A DNA stretch of 26,710 nt, from the NCBI GenBank assembly GCA_003427395.1, contig BFEA01000089.1, positions 1,632,423 through 1,659,132 of the forward strand, read 5' to 3'. The notes beneath the pieces were generated by a model. The model saw only the letters and a program-made list of their open reading frames with translations. It did not search any database and was not told the origin of the DNA. Shown piece by piece: positions 1-9,420 of this stretch. The DNA comes from Chara braunii. Taxonomy: Eukaryota; Streptophyta; Charophyceae; Charales; Characeae. How positions within the stretch are numbered: the first letter of the stretch is position 1; each line of letters opens with the position of its first letter. The position numbers and the translations under genes are program-made.

Positions 1-253
1 CTTCGTCTGTGTATGGTTGGGGACTGGCGCATTCTTCCTGTGTGAGCGCCAGGCCCCTTCACACCATGGAGTGATGATGATGATGTATGTTCGGGGCTGC
101 ATTGCAATATTGATTGTTCGGATCATTGTTATCTAAGTCTTCCGCTACGCTATCTTGTACTTTGTGAGAGAGGTCGGTTCTTGTTCTGGTCTGCATCGTT
201 ACAGTATGCAACATCATGTGTGGAGAATTTGGGAGGTAGGTTAGAAATAATTT
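1..253. other. Flank left of the LINE, no gene seen
   Basis: No reading frame, RNA gene or repeat could be supported here. This is the DNA the LINE inserted into; its continuation resumes at 10650, after the right copy of the target-site duplication. Confidence 0.5.
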
Positions 254-265
254 AGGATCACATGT
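254..265. repeat. Left target-site duplication of the LINE
   Basis: The 12-mer AGGATCACATGT is repeated exactly at 10638-10649, directly after the poly(A) tail. Its length and position are typical of target-primed reverse transcription and fix the LINE borders. Confidence 0.9.
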
Positions 266-267
266 CG

Positions 268-423
268 TACGGGCTTTTGGGAGGAACGGAGGCAGCGGAA
301 TGGGTGGCTAGAGGGGCAGCGATTCTCTCCAAGGCGGATGTCTTCTCATGGAAGCCAGAGTATATAGACACCAAGATAGCACCCTTGGTGACTGAATTAG
401 AATGGTCACAAGCGGGCTCGTGA
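268..423 (+). pseudogene. LINE ORF1 C-terminal remnant
   Basis: Open frame of about 50 codons, ending in TGA 41 nt before the ATG of ORF2. It begins at the very edge of the element, and the ATG at 262 lies partly in the target-site duplication, so it is not a natural start. Position suggests the C-terminus of LINE ORF1, the RNA-binding partner of ORF2. No zinc knuckle or other motif is visible in the fragment, so the assignment rests on context only. It could instead be 5' leader. Confidence 0.4.
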
Positions 424-464
424 CGAAGTGCTCGTTAGTAAACCAGATTCAGGGAACATAATAA

Positions 465-2405
465 ATGGCAGGGGATCAGATAGAGGAAAGAATCAAGAGA
501 AGAAGATTGTTGGCACTTGGGGGGGGTAGGGAATCGGAAATTAGAATCGTGTCTTGGAACGTAAATGGTATGGCACAGATTTTGGACAATAAGGATAAAT
601 GGAATAACTTAATAAGAACTACCGATTGGTTTGGAAGGAATCCTCCGGACTTCTTGTGTCTTCAGGAAACCCATCTCACTAATTCGCCGGTACACCAAAA
701 GACACAGCAACGTATAGAAAAGCAGCTCAGGTGGGTGAAAGCCAGTTTTTGGGCTGTGGCGAGTAGGACGCACTCAGCAGGAGTGGTGATTCTGCTTAAT
801 AAGAGGTCAGCTGCGGCAAACAAGTTGTCGCTACAGGACGCCATGCTGGATGTTGAGGAGGGCCGATGGGTGAAGATCGACTTCTCTTATCAGGAAGAAC
901 AATTTTCGTTAGTCACAGTCTATTGCCCCAACTCTTACCAGGGTAGGGCAAAAATGCTTAGGTCAGTACAATCCCACTTGGAGACAACGAGACATGTCAT
1001 ACTGGCAGGGGACTGGAACGCCACTCTCGACCCAGGTAAAGATAGGTTGATGGGGGGAAGATCAGGGATAGGGGATGAGCCTCCAGGCGAGGAGGCTTTA
1101 CCAATCCACGCACTCATGTCTTCCTGGGGACTCGTTGACCCCTTCCGCCTACACTACCCAAGCCAGAAGCAGTATACCTACTACAAAAGGAACCGTAGTC
1201 AGCATATGTCAGCTTCCAGAATAGATTACTTCCTAGTGTCGGAGGATTTGATAGGGTCTCTTTGTTCGATACAAATAGGGGAACTGCCACACTGCACGTG
1301 TCTGGACCACAAACCGGTAACTCTAGAGTTGACCTTAAACAAGCATATCCAGAGGGGTAGAAGCTTCTACAAGGTAAACAATTCTTTGCTAAAAACACAA
1401 GAACTCAGAGAGGCCATACTACAGGTCTGCCTGACCCATGACAGCGACGTCCAGTCGTTCCCAGACCTAATCAACGCGTTGTCAGGAGCATCGTCAGCGG
1501 TGGCCAGGCAGTTAGCTGCCAGAATGAAGGCTAGGGAGCAGGAACTAAGGCAAGCCCTACGAATAGCGGAGAGGAACCTAATCAACAACCCGGGCACGGA
1601 AATGTATGAAAATACAATAGAAGCGGCAAGAAGGGAGTTAGGGGATTGGGAGCGCTGGAGGGCTAGGGGCATGCAGTTGAGAGCAAGAGTAAAAGAATGG
1701 GAAGAGGGAGAACGTATGACAAAGTACTTCTTCCAAAAGATTAAAACTAGAGGAAGGAATTCGCAAATAGAGCAGTTGGAGGGCCCACAGGGAGTAGTGT
1801 CCGATTCCAAAGGGTTGTTGTCGGTAGCTAGTGACTTCTACAGCTCTCTCTATAAATCCAGAGAAGGGGACCAGGATCCAAGACAGGTAAAGGAAGTTCG
1901 GGATAAGTTCTTAGCCTATCTGGACCGCACGGTGAAAGGGGAACAGGCAGAAATGTTGGACGCCCCGCTTTCACAGGAAGAGTTAAGAGAGGCCTTAGAT
2001 GCAATGCCTCCAAATAAGACGCCAGGCAGGGATGGACTAACAAAAGAATTCTGGCAAGAGTACTGGGAAATTCTGGGAGGGGAATACGAAGATTTCTTAA
2101 ACCAGGCATGGAACAACGAAGGCATGGGAATGGAATCCTCGACAGGGGTAGTTACCCTGCTGTACAAGAAAGGAAACCCCAGAGACATCAGAAACTATAG
2201 ACCGATTACACTCCTGACACTTACACACAAGATAGTGGTCAAAGCATTAGCGAATCGCTTGAGGCGGATAACAGGCAACTGCTTTCCTCTTGGACCAAAC
2301 AAGATTCATCCCAGGGAGATTCATTTTAGACAACGTGATGACCCTATCAGAATCGGTCAGGTACATAGCAAACAAAAGAATGAACGCGGCTATCCTCTTC
2401 TTTGA
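465..2405 (+). pseudogene. LINE ORF2 part 1: APE endonuclease and start of RT
   Basis: Would nick target DNA and prime reverse transcription. The APE-type endonuclease domain fills residues about 25-290. Visible motifs are SWNVNG (30-35), LQETHL with the metal-binding Glu 68, GDWNAT near residue 182, SRIDYF near 250 and LDHKPV near 281 with the catalytic His. A helical linker follows, then the N-terminal RT motifs: PNKTPGRDGLTKEFW and NYRPITLL. Real homology leaves this frame at about 2285; from there to the stop at 2405 the frame is out of register with the RT that continues from 2290. The start ATG follows an in-frame TAA at 462-464. A few upstream codons are Arg/Lys-rich. Non-functional because of the frameshift. 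Confidence 0.88.
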
Positions 2406-4356
2406 CTTTGAGAAAGCATATGATCAGGTCAAATGGTCTTTTCTACAACAATGTATGGAGAAAATGGGTGTAGGTCCTAACTTTCGCAAGTGGATAAGAG
2501 TATTATACAACGACTCACACGGTCAAGTGCAGGTCAACGGACACCTCTCGGAAAGATATAAAATGACCAGATCAGTTAGGCAAGGTGACCCATTAGCTGC
2601 CCCTATTTTTCTCTTTATCATGGAAGCCATAGCTTCATTCCTTAGAAAGGATCCTTCACTTGACCGACTGATAGCTGAACCTGACCAGCAGGGGCGTATN
2701 ATAGAACTACCCACCANGATANTATTCGCAGACGATCTCACAGTTCTCATCAGGGCAACTGACTCCTCATTTAAGGCACTCACAAAAGCAATGGAAGCGT
2801 TTCAGTTGGCATCGGAAATGAGAATTAACTGGCCCAAAACGATAGGTTGGTGGCTCATACACGACNACCAGCACCAGCAGCCCCAACCCCCGGACCATGG
2901 AGGAATGGANTGGCTGCCCCCACATCAGCCTCTGAGGTATTTGGGGATCAGGCTAGCCGANGAGGGNCCTCATCACTCCATGGNTTCGGATCANATGACC
3001 AAAATGTTAGCTAAGTTGGANGCATGGTCNAGTATCTATACCTCTCTNTTCGGGAGAGCCTTGGTTCTAAATGCTTCGATCTTTTCCATGTTATGGTATG
3101 CGGGCACCCTGTGGTCACCCCCAGGGCCCGCACTTAGGAAGCTCCGAAGGGTAGCGACAGCCTATTTGTGGACAGGGAACCCGGCGAAGAACAACTTTAT
3201 TTCCAAGGTAGCTTGGAAACAAGTAATACAAACAAAGAATCGGGGGGGCCTGGGTATCCTGGACCCCGAACAACAGATTAAAGCACTTCAATCGAAATGG
3301 ATTATCAAACTGGTAACGCAACCTCACTTACGCTGGGTTCCCCTAGTAATGGAGCACATACGGGGGATGTCTAGGTACGCAACTCCCTCAAATATGGAGG
3401 GTACTTTTTGGATATTCTGCAAAGGATGGGCAAAAAAGGGTAGAGCAAGGGAACGGAGGGGCGAGGAGGGAACTTCCTCCTCGTCATACTGGGCCCAAAT
3501 TCTCAGGACATGGGAAGAGATATTCCCGGCTAGAGTACGAAAACCTAGATCTAAGGAGGAAGTCCTCCGACAACCCTTGTTTTGTAACCCCTGGTTAAGA
3601 GACTCCCAAGGAAAACCGAGGACACTAACAGCTAGTGACACCAAATGGGGGAACTGGTTGGAACACGGGGTCTGGCAGATCAAGCATTTATGGTCCCAAA
3701 GCGACAATAAATGGAAAACGGGTAGAGAACTGAGAGCTACGATGAAAGGATGCCACAGGCTCACTGAAAATCTAAACGACGTTATAATCTCCATCCCACA
3801 AGAATGGACGCAGTTGTTGAGAGGGCCTTACAAATGGGAGTGGGGAGATTGGGCGACCTGGAGCATAAGCACAGTCCCAGAGCAGGCCTTTCGGGTGCAG
3901 CAGGAAGTAGGACCCACTAACCAGTGGNTGGATGCTGAAATNTTCGCAGTTNGTAATCCNNGGTTCACAGTGAGTCAACTNGATAANGACTCTAGGATGG
4001 CAATCANAGTCAAGAAAAGTTTGCTCAGGAAGGTCAGGGTGGTAGAGGACGATGAACTTACAATATTAGCACCTACAGTGGCCATTCAAGACTTGGAGTA
4101 CGACCCGGCGGAATGGGCGTGGAATATTAGGGGTGGAGAAACAAGAATAGCCACGAAGATCAACATACTCCGCTATACAACGAAAATAGGTTATAGGCTG
4201 AGGAGAAGATCGACCCTATTGGACCTTCCCTTAGCATTAAGATGGGAAAAGAGGGAAGGGATACCAAGGGACCAGGTGGGGAAGCTACCCTGGTCATCCC
4301 TACACAGTATAAGATTGGGTAAGGTCAGAAGCCTGCAGTGGCTCATCTTCACGTGA
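2290..4356 (+). pseudogene. LINE ORF2 part 2: reverse transcriptase core
   Basis: Continues the RT in another frame after a one-base shift near 2285. There is no natural start here; the frame opens into DQTRFIPGRFILDN, the conserved block after the frameshift. Also seen are DFEKAYDQVKW, RQGDPLAAPIF (about 2578-2610) and the catalytic FADD box at 2725-2736. Further on is GGLGILD near 3250, a typical plant L1 block after the polymerase. About 20 isolated N bases lie at 2700-3050 and 3928-4007 and leave unknown residues, including next to FADD. The stop at 4354-4356 is not the natural end: the next conserved block continues one frame over. Confidence 0.9.
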
Positions 4357-4529
4357 CCCTCCCAGTTAACTCGTGGCTATATGAAAGAAGAAACAGACAA
4401 GCTAGGGTCGGGGAAGAATGAAACTTCCACTTGTGTACGGGTGGGACACCGGAGACGATGGTTCACTGTTTAATCTCACGTCCGGAAGCAGAGCAGGTTT
4501 GGGCGTTAACTCGCACACTATGGTCCTGG
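4357..4529 (+). pseudogene. LINE ORF2 part 3: zinc-finger region, cut by insertion
   Basis: In the frame starting at 4359 the sequence reads LPVNSWLYERRNRQARVGEE, a TGA at 4419-4421, then HLCTGGTPETMVHCL and EAEQVWALTRTLWSW. This order (LP-NSWLY, C-G--ET--H-L, A--VW) is that of the zf-RVT zinc-binding region after plant LINE reverse transcriptases. One Cys position appears changed to the stop or lost. The frame runs to TGG at 4527-4529 and resumes in register with GGC at 9570, on the other side of the foreign DNA. Confidence 0.75.
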
Positions 4530-4699
4530 TGTCGAGCGCATCGATCCCCGCGCGAGCGAGGGCCCTCCCGGCCACGTCACGCAGGAGAAACTTAGTCTTT
4601 CTACTTTTTTGAGACAACTCGGGGACGACACGGCAACCCGCGCCGACCCTTCGCCGCTCCGACCGAGTGCGACAGCTGTCTACGACAGGATAGGTTTTC

Positions 4700-4758
4700 G
4701 CGGGGCACAACTTACCTTCCCTAAGGGGCTGTCACCACCCTTAGGGGCGTATCCCCGC
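4700..4758. other. Nested stem-loop near left end of the insertion
   Basis: An outer stem of GCGGGG (4700-4705) with CCCCGC (4753-4758) encloses an inner perfect 9-bp stem, CCCTAAGGG (4719-4727) with CCCTTAGGG (4738-4746). A second hairpin follows at 4774-4793, CATGT with ACATG. Function unknown. Confidence 0.6.
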
Positions 4759-4799
4759 CGAGCTACCGACCCACATGTGAAAGTTTTTACATGAGTTGA

Positions 4800-5875
4800 C
4801 TCGCCTCCGGACATCACTTATCAACAAAAGGACAAAGCATGACTTATACACGATGCGAAGCTCAAATGATGTCCGACTAAGGTATCTACACTCTACTTGT
4901 CAGACGGTCGGACTGTCACGATTTTTTCGGCTTAATGAGATGCGTTGCCAAGTTTTTTCATCCCGCCCCATACCGACTGCTAGCAAGGAATATGAGCGCC
5001 CAACTCTCAAGTAGAGTTGGAGTGCCATTGTTTTAATAATGACTCCACTACTTCTCTAACTTTGGTGCGAATGTCATCTGCAAGTAATTCGGCTACCACC
5101 TAGACAAGTCAACGACCAGCCCGAACAATCGGACGCTCAATGCCCCATTAAGGTCAGGGATCCTCTTTCGAACTTTGTTGGTCGTTTTGTCCCCCTAGAC
5201 AATAATTACTCTTTCTGTTCTACGAATGATGAGGTTTCAGCCATCGACATAAAGACATTCAAGGCAATGCTCTATTCACATCTTCCTGTCAACTAGCCTG
5301 ATTACCCCAGGCTTGCACTTCTTATGATGCAACCTATCCGCGAATGTAGTGCCTAGTCGCACTCCGTCCATAGCTAGAGATCGCACGAACTGGGCTTCTT
5401 ATGGCGCCAACTTCCCATTCGTCTGTGGCTCTTAAGACGGCCACTAGAAGGGTAAACTGTAGCGGTTCTTCTTAACGTGAGCCGCCAAGAACTTAATGCC
5501 TTCCGTGAATAGTACACGTCCACCCCCTAGGAGGTGGTCTGGGATACCCCTCGTCCTCACCCGAGCGAACCTCGGATCTCAGAAGTCGGGCTGGCTCCAC
5601 CACGACAGCATGGTATCCCCCTGCATGAGCGGTCCACTCCAAGTCAATAGCAGGGCCGGCCCCTAAGGCAGCGAACCCCCGGCTCGGATGCCTCCTAGGA
5701 AAAGGAAATGCACTTACCACAGCAGACGGTCAGTCCTTTGTCGCCTGACATCAAGGGTGAATCTAGACGATGAAGGAGATCACAGGGGGGGAGATCATTC
5801 ATAAAGACGGACATAGACAGAGGGGGTCATTCGGGAAAGAACGGGTATACTCATGAAAAGTCCATGTTCAATTGA
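4800..5875. other. Insertion interior, no gene recognised
   Basis: About 1.1 kb of moderate GC. The open frames are short and show no motif; a minus frame at 5493-5720 is Pro/Arg-rich and not credible. One perfect hairpin is present: CCAACTCT (5000-5007) with AGAGTTGG (5013-5020) and a 5-nt loop. I could not assign an origin for the segment. Confidence 0.4.
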
Positions 5876-6573
5876 TTTTTTTTTTTTTTATGTGATCAAA
5901 TGCCTTTTTCGTCGTATACCGGGTGTCCTTCCCTTCAACATGCATACAAGCGGGGAATAGAAGACAACCATCCTTCCATTCACTTTCATTAATATGGATA
6001 GGTTCCTCTTTCTCAGACACTCCTCTACCTACCTGCACAACAGATCAAACAACAGTTTCAAAAGAAGACAATGCAACCCCAAACTTATGTCAGACTTACA
6101 TTCACACGCGCAACCACACATTCCCCCTACCTTTTCAGTGAACATCCAAAGAACAGGTCAAGCAAAGTGTGGGTTCACACAGGTGTGAAGGGGTCTGAGT
6201 CGAACTAACTGACCTTGAGTGAAGTTGAACTGAAGATAGCAAACGGCTCACTCAAGAAAGCCGTATAAACCACACTCCAAATAGAAAGATCCCCACAGTA
6301 AGCCGTCAGGAAAGTGATCCACACCACTCCCTCAAATGGATCGCCCACTGACACACAATCCCCTCAGTGTCTCAACGTCGCCACCACTTGAGACCAGTAC
6401 CACTATGCCACCATTGTGTCGAGACGTCGCCGCTGCAATATGTGGCCAGCACAACGTCAACACCACCTCAAAGCACACCCCCTCTTGACAACACCCCTCA
6501 AAATTGTCGTTGCCGTCGTAAGAATCGGTCAGCACTTTCACACCACTGCTAAAAAAAAAACACCGCTGCTACC
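5876..6573. other. Poly(T) tract and gene-poor sequence in the insertion
   Basis: A 14-nt T run (5876-5889) could be the tail of a minus-strand retroposon, but I found no convincing target duplication. Beyond it the sequence is C/A-rich on the plus strand, with an ACGGCT/AGCCGT hairpin near 6243-6267. No gene is supported. Confidence 0.35.
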
Positions 6574-6780
6574 GCAAAATTTCGGCAGCGCTTCCACGTC
6601 ACCGCTGAAAAACCAACTGCCGCCGCAGAATTTCGGCAGCGCTTCCGCGTCACCGCCGAAAAGCATAGCCGCCGCCGCAAAAATTTCGGCAGCGCTTCCG
6701 CATCATCGCCACAAGAAAACAGCTGCCACCACAAAATTTCAGCAGCGCTTCCGCACTACCGTTGATAACCCCGCTGCCAT
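6574..6780. repeat. Minisatellite, about 51-54 bp unit, four copies
   Basis: Four diverged units begin at 6574, 6625, 6677 and 6731. Each opens with GCAAAATTTCGGCAGCGCTT or a close variant and ends in a CTGCC/GCCGCC segment. Low-complexity frames run through it on both strands, which explains the long Ala/Pro/His-rich frames in this area; I do not call them genes. Confidence 0.75.
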
Positions 6781-7188
6781 CGCCGTGCCGAGCGAGCAGC
6801 ACCTCCCCCGCGCTACAAAAACAGTCGCCGACGTCACGCCACGTGGGCAACACTTCCCCACTGCTGCTCAAAGATGGCTGCCGCCGTCGAAAATCCGCGC
6901 AGCATCTCCCTCACACACCACTATCACCAAGGTGGTGGCTATGGCAGCCTCCACCTCGCGCACCTCTCACTCCTTCCTGCAGACCTCCTTCGCCAACAGC
7001 AGCTCCTCTCAGCTCCTCCCACTCCACCAACGGTTCCCCCTCCAGCAGCCAGCACTCACTCAAGTTGGAATGCCAGGAGCATTAACCACAAATGAATGCT
7101 GGCTGGCTGGCTGCTGGCTTGTTTTATAGTCTAGCTGGAGGCTGAGGGCAGCTGCTTTGCCCCCAGCCAAATCTCGGAGTGAGGCCTG

Positions 7189-7216
7189 GCCCTTGATCTC
7201 AAACGAGATCAAGGGC
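7189..7216. other. Perfect 12-bp hairpin with AAAC loop
   Basis: GCCCTTGATCTC (7189-7200) pairs perfectly with GAGATCAAGGGC (7205-7216) around the 4-nt loop AAAC. A 16-bp perfect palindrome, GTTCCCCTAGGGGAAC, follows at 7230-7245. Confidence 0.85.
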
Positions 7217-7491
7217 TGAGAACCTTGATGTTCCCCTAGGGGAACCAAGTTCCAAGCCCTGATAATGCATCTGGCCTCCACCCCCAGCCAGACGCAGCCT
7301 CAATTGGCTGCATAGAGCCAGGAAGAGCAGACCGTTGAACTTAAACAGTCTGCAGTCACCTCAGGGTCCAGATGCTTCTACCCCTGCATCTGGCCCTGCA
7401 TCGCGATTAAATTCGCGACTTCTCTCTTCTTTTTTTCTCTCTTTCTTTCCTCCTCTCCTTCTAACCTCCACCCTGTATTTGCTCCACCCTC

Positions 7492-7511
7492 ACCGCCACA
7501 TACGTGGCGGT
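7492..7511. other. Perfect 8-bp hairpin with ATAC loop
   Basis: ACCGCCAC (7492-7499) pairs with GTGGCGGT (7504-7511) around a 4-nt loop. Same stem and loop pattern as the other hairpins of this region. Confidence 0.8.
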
Positions 7512-7644
7512 TACCCCCTCGTTTTTCTATATAGGGGCAGCTTGCTGTTCGATACGAACGGCCGCCCCTCCCCAAGTCATTTCACAGAGTCGAACTAGAG
7601 TCAAGCTCAGCAAGGGTCTACTTCCCCTTGTGCCCAACGCCTGT

Positions 7645-7687
7645 ATCTGGTACGAAAAGGTACCAGATTCGGGTGCTTATGCACCCG
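7645..7687. other. Two adjacent perfect hairpins
   Basis: The first stem is ATCTGGTAC (7645-7653) with GTACCAGAT (7660-7668), loop GAAAAG. The second, one base later, is CGGGTGC (7670-7676) with GCACCCG (7681-7687), loop TTAT. A weaker GCCCG/CGGGC stem follows near 7695-7717. Confidence 0.85.
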
Positions 7688-7795
7688 CAACAGCCCGCTA
7701 TTAAAATGAACGGGCGCCACCTTTTTTCGAAAAGAAACAACACAAAAAAAAAACGAAAAAAAATGAAAACAAAAACTCACTTTGAAGACGAGCTA

Positions 7796-7855
7796 CCCGA
7801 CTGTCGGGGTCTCAACCTCCTGATGAGTTGCTGAGAGTCCAACGAAACAGTCGGG
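7796..7855 (+). ncRNA. Type III hammerhead ribozyme, copy 1
   Basis: Self-cleaving RNA motif with every core position present. Stem III is CCCGACTG (7796-7803) with CAGTCGGG (7848-7855), 8 perfect pairs. The GUC cleavage triplet is 7803-7805, so cleavage is predicted after C7805. Stem I is GGGGT (7806-7810) with ACCTC (7815-7819), including one G-U pair, loop CTCA. The core CTGATGA is 7820-7826. Stem II is GTTG (7827-7830) with CAAC (7840-7843), and GAAA is 7844-7847. Stem III is open to the flanks, which makes it type III, the topology of plant retrozymes and viroid-like RNAs. Paired-stem changes relative to copy 2 keep the pairing. Confidence 0.92.
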
Positions 7856-8002
7856 CACCGTCCTGCCTGTTTCAACGGGCACAGCCACTATGGCTGGCCC
7901 GCGGCGCATCTGCCCGCGTTCGGGCTAAAGATTCATTCGACTCTGCTCGTCCTATCAATGGAAGCAGAGGGAGGGCAACGGCCAGGTAAGTTCCCCCCAC
8001 CC

Positions 8003-8024
8003 TTCTCTCTCTCTCTCTCTCTCT
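8003..8024. repeat. (CT)n microsatellite
   Basis: About 11 CT units between the two ribozymes, in a pyrimidine-rich stretch that follows AGGTAAGT at 7983-7990. Confidence 0.9.
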
Positions 8025-8083
8025 GAAGCCACCCCGACGAGCCTGAATACAGTTGTGCTCGTGCGGCTGATTCAGGCGGTTGA

Positions 8084-8140
8084 CAGATTGTCGAGGTTCA
8101 GCCTCCTGATGAGTCGGTGAGAGTCCGACGAAACAGTCTG
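8084..8140 (+). ncRNA. Type III hammerhead ribozyme, copy 2
   Basis: Second complete hammerhead in the same orientation. Stem III is CAGATTG (8084-8090) with CAGTCTG (8134-8140), one G-U pair. The GUC triplet is 8090-8092, so cleavage is predicted after C8092. Stem I is GAGG (8093-8096) with CCTC (8102-8105). The core CTGATGA is 8106-8112. Stem II is GTCGG (8113-8117) with CCGAC (8125-8129), loop TGAGAGT, and GAAA is 8130-8133. Stem sequences differ from copy 1 by compensating changes (GTTG/CAAC against GTCGG/CCGAC), as expected if the fold has been under selection. The distance between predicted cleavage sites is 287 nt. Confidence 0.92.
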
Positions 8141-8317
8141 GCGCAGTCATCTCATGCCCCATTAGTCCAAAACGACGGGCGCCCAACGAGCCGTCAGACC
8201 CAAAAAAAAGGAAGAAAAGAAAATAAAAGAAATCTAAAAATAAAATCTAACAAAATTCTAAACGAAATCTAAGAAAAAAAAGAAGAAAGAAAATTAAAAA
8301 CTTACCTCGAACTGAAG

Positions 8318-8340
8318 GGGCGCCCGATTTACGGGCGCCC
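8318..8340. other. Perfect 9-bp GC hairpin
   Basis: GGGCGCCCG (8318-8326) pairs with CGGGCGCCC (8332-8340) around loop ATTTA. Each arm is itself nearly palindromic. Confidence 0.8.
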
Positions 8341-8352
8341 GTTTCATTTCGT

Positions 8353-8397
8353 GGGGACACTCAGTCCCCGTCGCTCCTCACAGCGCCACGTGGCGCT
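8353..8397. other. Hairpin followed by a 16-bp palindrome
   Basis: GGGGAC (8353-8358) pairs with GTCCCC (8364-8369) around a 5-nt loop. The palindrome AGCGCCACGTGGCGCT at 8382-8397 is perfect. Confidence 0.8.
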
Positions 8398-8440
8398 TTA
8401 GTTTAATAATTTTATTATTATTATTTTTTTTTCTTCTCTT

Positions 8441-8462
8441 ACCGTTGGCTTAGGCCAACGGT
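8441..8462. other. Perfect 9-bp hairpin with TTAG loop
   Basis: ACCGTTGGC (8441-8449) pairs with GCCAACGGT (8454-8462) around a 4-nt loop. It lies between a T-rich tract (8401-8440) and an A-rich tract (8490-8560). Confidence 0.85.
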
Positions 8463-8489
8463 CGCGTCGTTTTGCCCTGGTGGCCCCAA

Positions 8490-8690
8490 CCAAACAAGAA
8501 CAACAAAAAAAAAGGAAAGAAAAAAAAACAATAGAAAAAAGGGAAGAAAGGGAACTCCTTACCTCGACGTTGCTGCTTCCTCCATCGCGCCCGTATCTGG
8601 GTGCCTACGCGTCCAGCTACGGGACAGGTAAGTCTTTTCTCCCCCCTTTTTTTTCTCTTTTTTTTTCTAAAAATTAAAAATAAAATTTAA
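8490..8690. repeat. Imperfect long inverted repeat, purine and pyrimidine arms
   Basis: An A/G-rich arm ending in CTTACCT (about 8490-8567) faces a T/C-rich arm starting AGGTAAG (about 8625-8690), with a GC-rich core between. The arms match imperfectly on opposite strands. Related half-modules occur at 7735-7790, 7983-8025 and 8200-8307. Confidence 0.55.
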
Positions 8691-8770
8691 ACCTTTTCTC
8701 GGTTTATGCGTGTCATCCTTGCACAGGGGCCATGCTGAACCACGCGCCCGATCAAGGCCGTGTGATCTGT

Positions 8771-8840
8771 GCGATCGGACGGCCAGAACCGATCGCGCAG
8801 GCAGCGTTATAGCAGGGCAGCTCCAAAAGGAGCTTTGCCC
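8771..8840. other. Two further stem-loops
   Basis: GCGATCGG (8771-8778) pairs with CCGATCGC (8789-8796), 10-nt loop. GGGCAGCTCC (8815-8824) pairs imperfectly with GGAGCTTTGCCC (8829-8840), loop AAAA. A tRNA B-box-like GATTCGATCCC follows near 8860 without a tRNA fold. Confidence 0.7.
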
Positions 8841-8912
8841 AGTAGGCAAGCATGTCAGATTCGATCCCGGTATCCGCCAGGTGAGAGTTTGGTGTGGTAA
8901 CCTACTGGGCTA

Positions 8913-8938
8913 GCTCCTATCACAACAGTGATAGGAGC
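8913..8938. other. Perfect 11-bp hairpin with AACA loop
   Basis: GCTCCTATCAC (8913-8923) pairs with GTGATAGGAGC (8928-8938) around a 4-nt loop. A partial third copy of one arm, CTCCTAT, follows at 8943. Confidence 0.85.
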
Positions 8939-8986
8939 AGCTCTCCTATAAGAAAAGCTTGGCCCAGCCAATGTCCCCCGTTCCGC

Positions 8987-9086
8987 GGCCTTGCAGGCCC
9001 TGCCTGCCCATAGCCTTACAGGCCCGGCCTGCCTGCGGCCCTGCAGGCCTCGCCTGCTTGTGGCCTTGCATGCCTAGATGGCCGGG
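8987..9086. repeat. 25-bp minisatellite, four copies
   Basis: Units start at 8987, 9012, 9037 and 9062, built on GGCC-TGCAGGCC-GCCTGC. The unit is rich in palindromic GGCC/GCAGGC, so both strands show Ala/Gly/Pro-rich frames that are not genes. A GCGGCT/AGCCGC hairpin with a 4-nt loop lies downstream at 9226-9241. Confidence 0.8.
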
Positions 9087-9362
9087 TGGCCTCGGTATTG
9101 GCCTAGCAACCCCCTGGCTCGGCGTCAACCCCTGCGGCCTAGAGGAAAAACTTCCTACTCCTCCCTGTGTCGCGGTCCTATACCCGGAGCACCCCTCCTT
9201 TTAGCTTACTTAGGCCCTGAATCGCGCGGCTTAGCAGCCGCTCGATATTATTTTAGACAGACTAGGTGTAGTTCTAGTTTTCCCATGACCGCACACTACT
9301 GCGGCCTCATCGAGAGCCGTGGAAGACAGTGCTGACTCCCGCTATTTCGAACGAACGTCGAT

Positions 9363-9420
9363 GACGTCACGCGTCAACGACGTCATACGTCACCGACGTC
9401 ATACGTCATCGCCGTCAAGC
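9363..9420. repeat. 16-bp tandem repeat with TGACGTCA-like core
   Basis: Units GACGTCACGCGTCAAC, GACGTCATACGTCACC and GACGTCATACGTCATC start at 9363, 9379 and 9395, with a partial unit at 9411. The cores resemble bZIP/CRE sites, but no regulated gene is in view. Confidence 0.75.

Noticed and set aside
4700-5720. Organellar group II intron or mitochondrial insert
   Set aside because: Hairpins are present, but no domain V with the expected GAGC...GAAA...GTTC form and length, and no organellar gene could be read on either strand.
6416-7129. 237-codon Ala/Ser/Pro-rich plus-strand frame
   Set aside because: It is created by the 51-54-bp minisatellite and C/A-rich DNA; overlapping frames of similar kind exist on both strands, and no domain is visible.
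5868-7306. Minus-strand retroposon starting at the poly(T) run 5876-5889, with TCAATTG as target duplication
   Set aside because: A 7-bp match 1.4 kb away is too likely by chance, and the right end shows no other support.
8810-8880. tRNA gene or tRNA-derived SINE promoter, from GATTCGATCCC and an A-box-like word
   Set aside because: The T-stem does not pair, no acceptor stem forms and the A-box has mismatches.
8959-9204. Pro/Ala-rich frames on both strands over the 25-bp minisatellite
   Set aside because: They are a by-product of a GC-rich palindromic repeat; no start context or domain.
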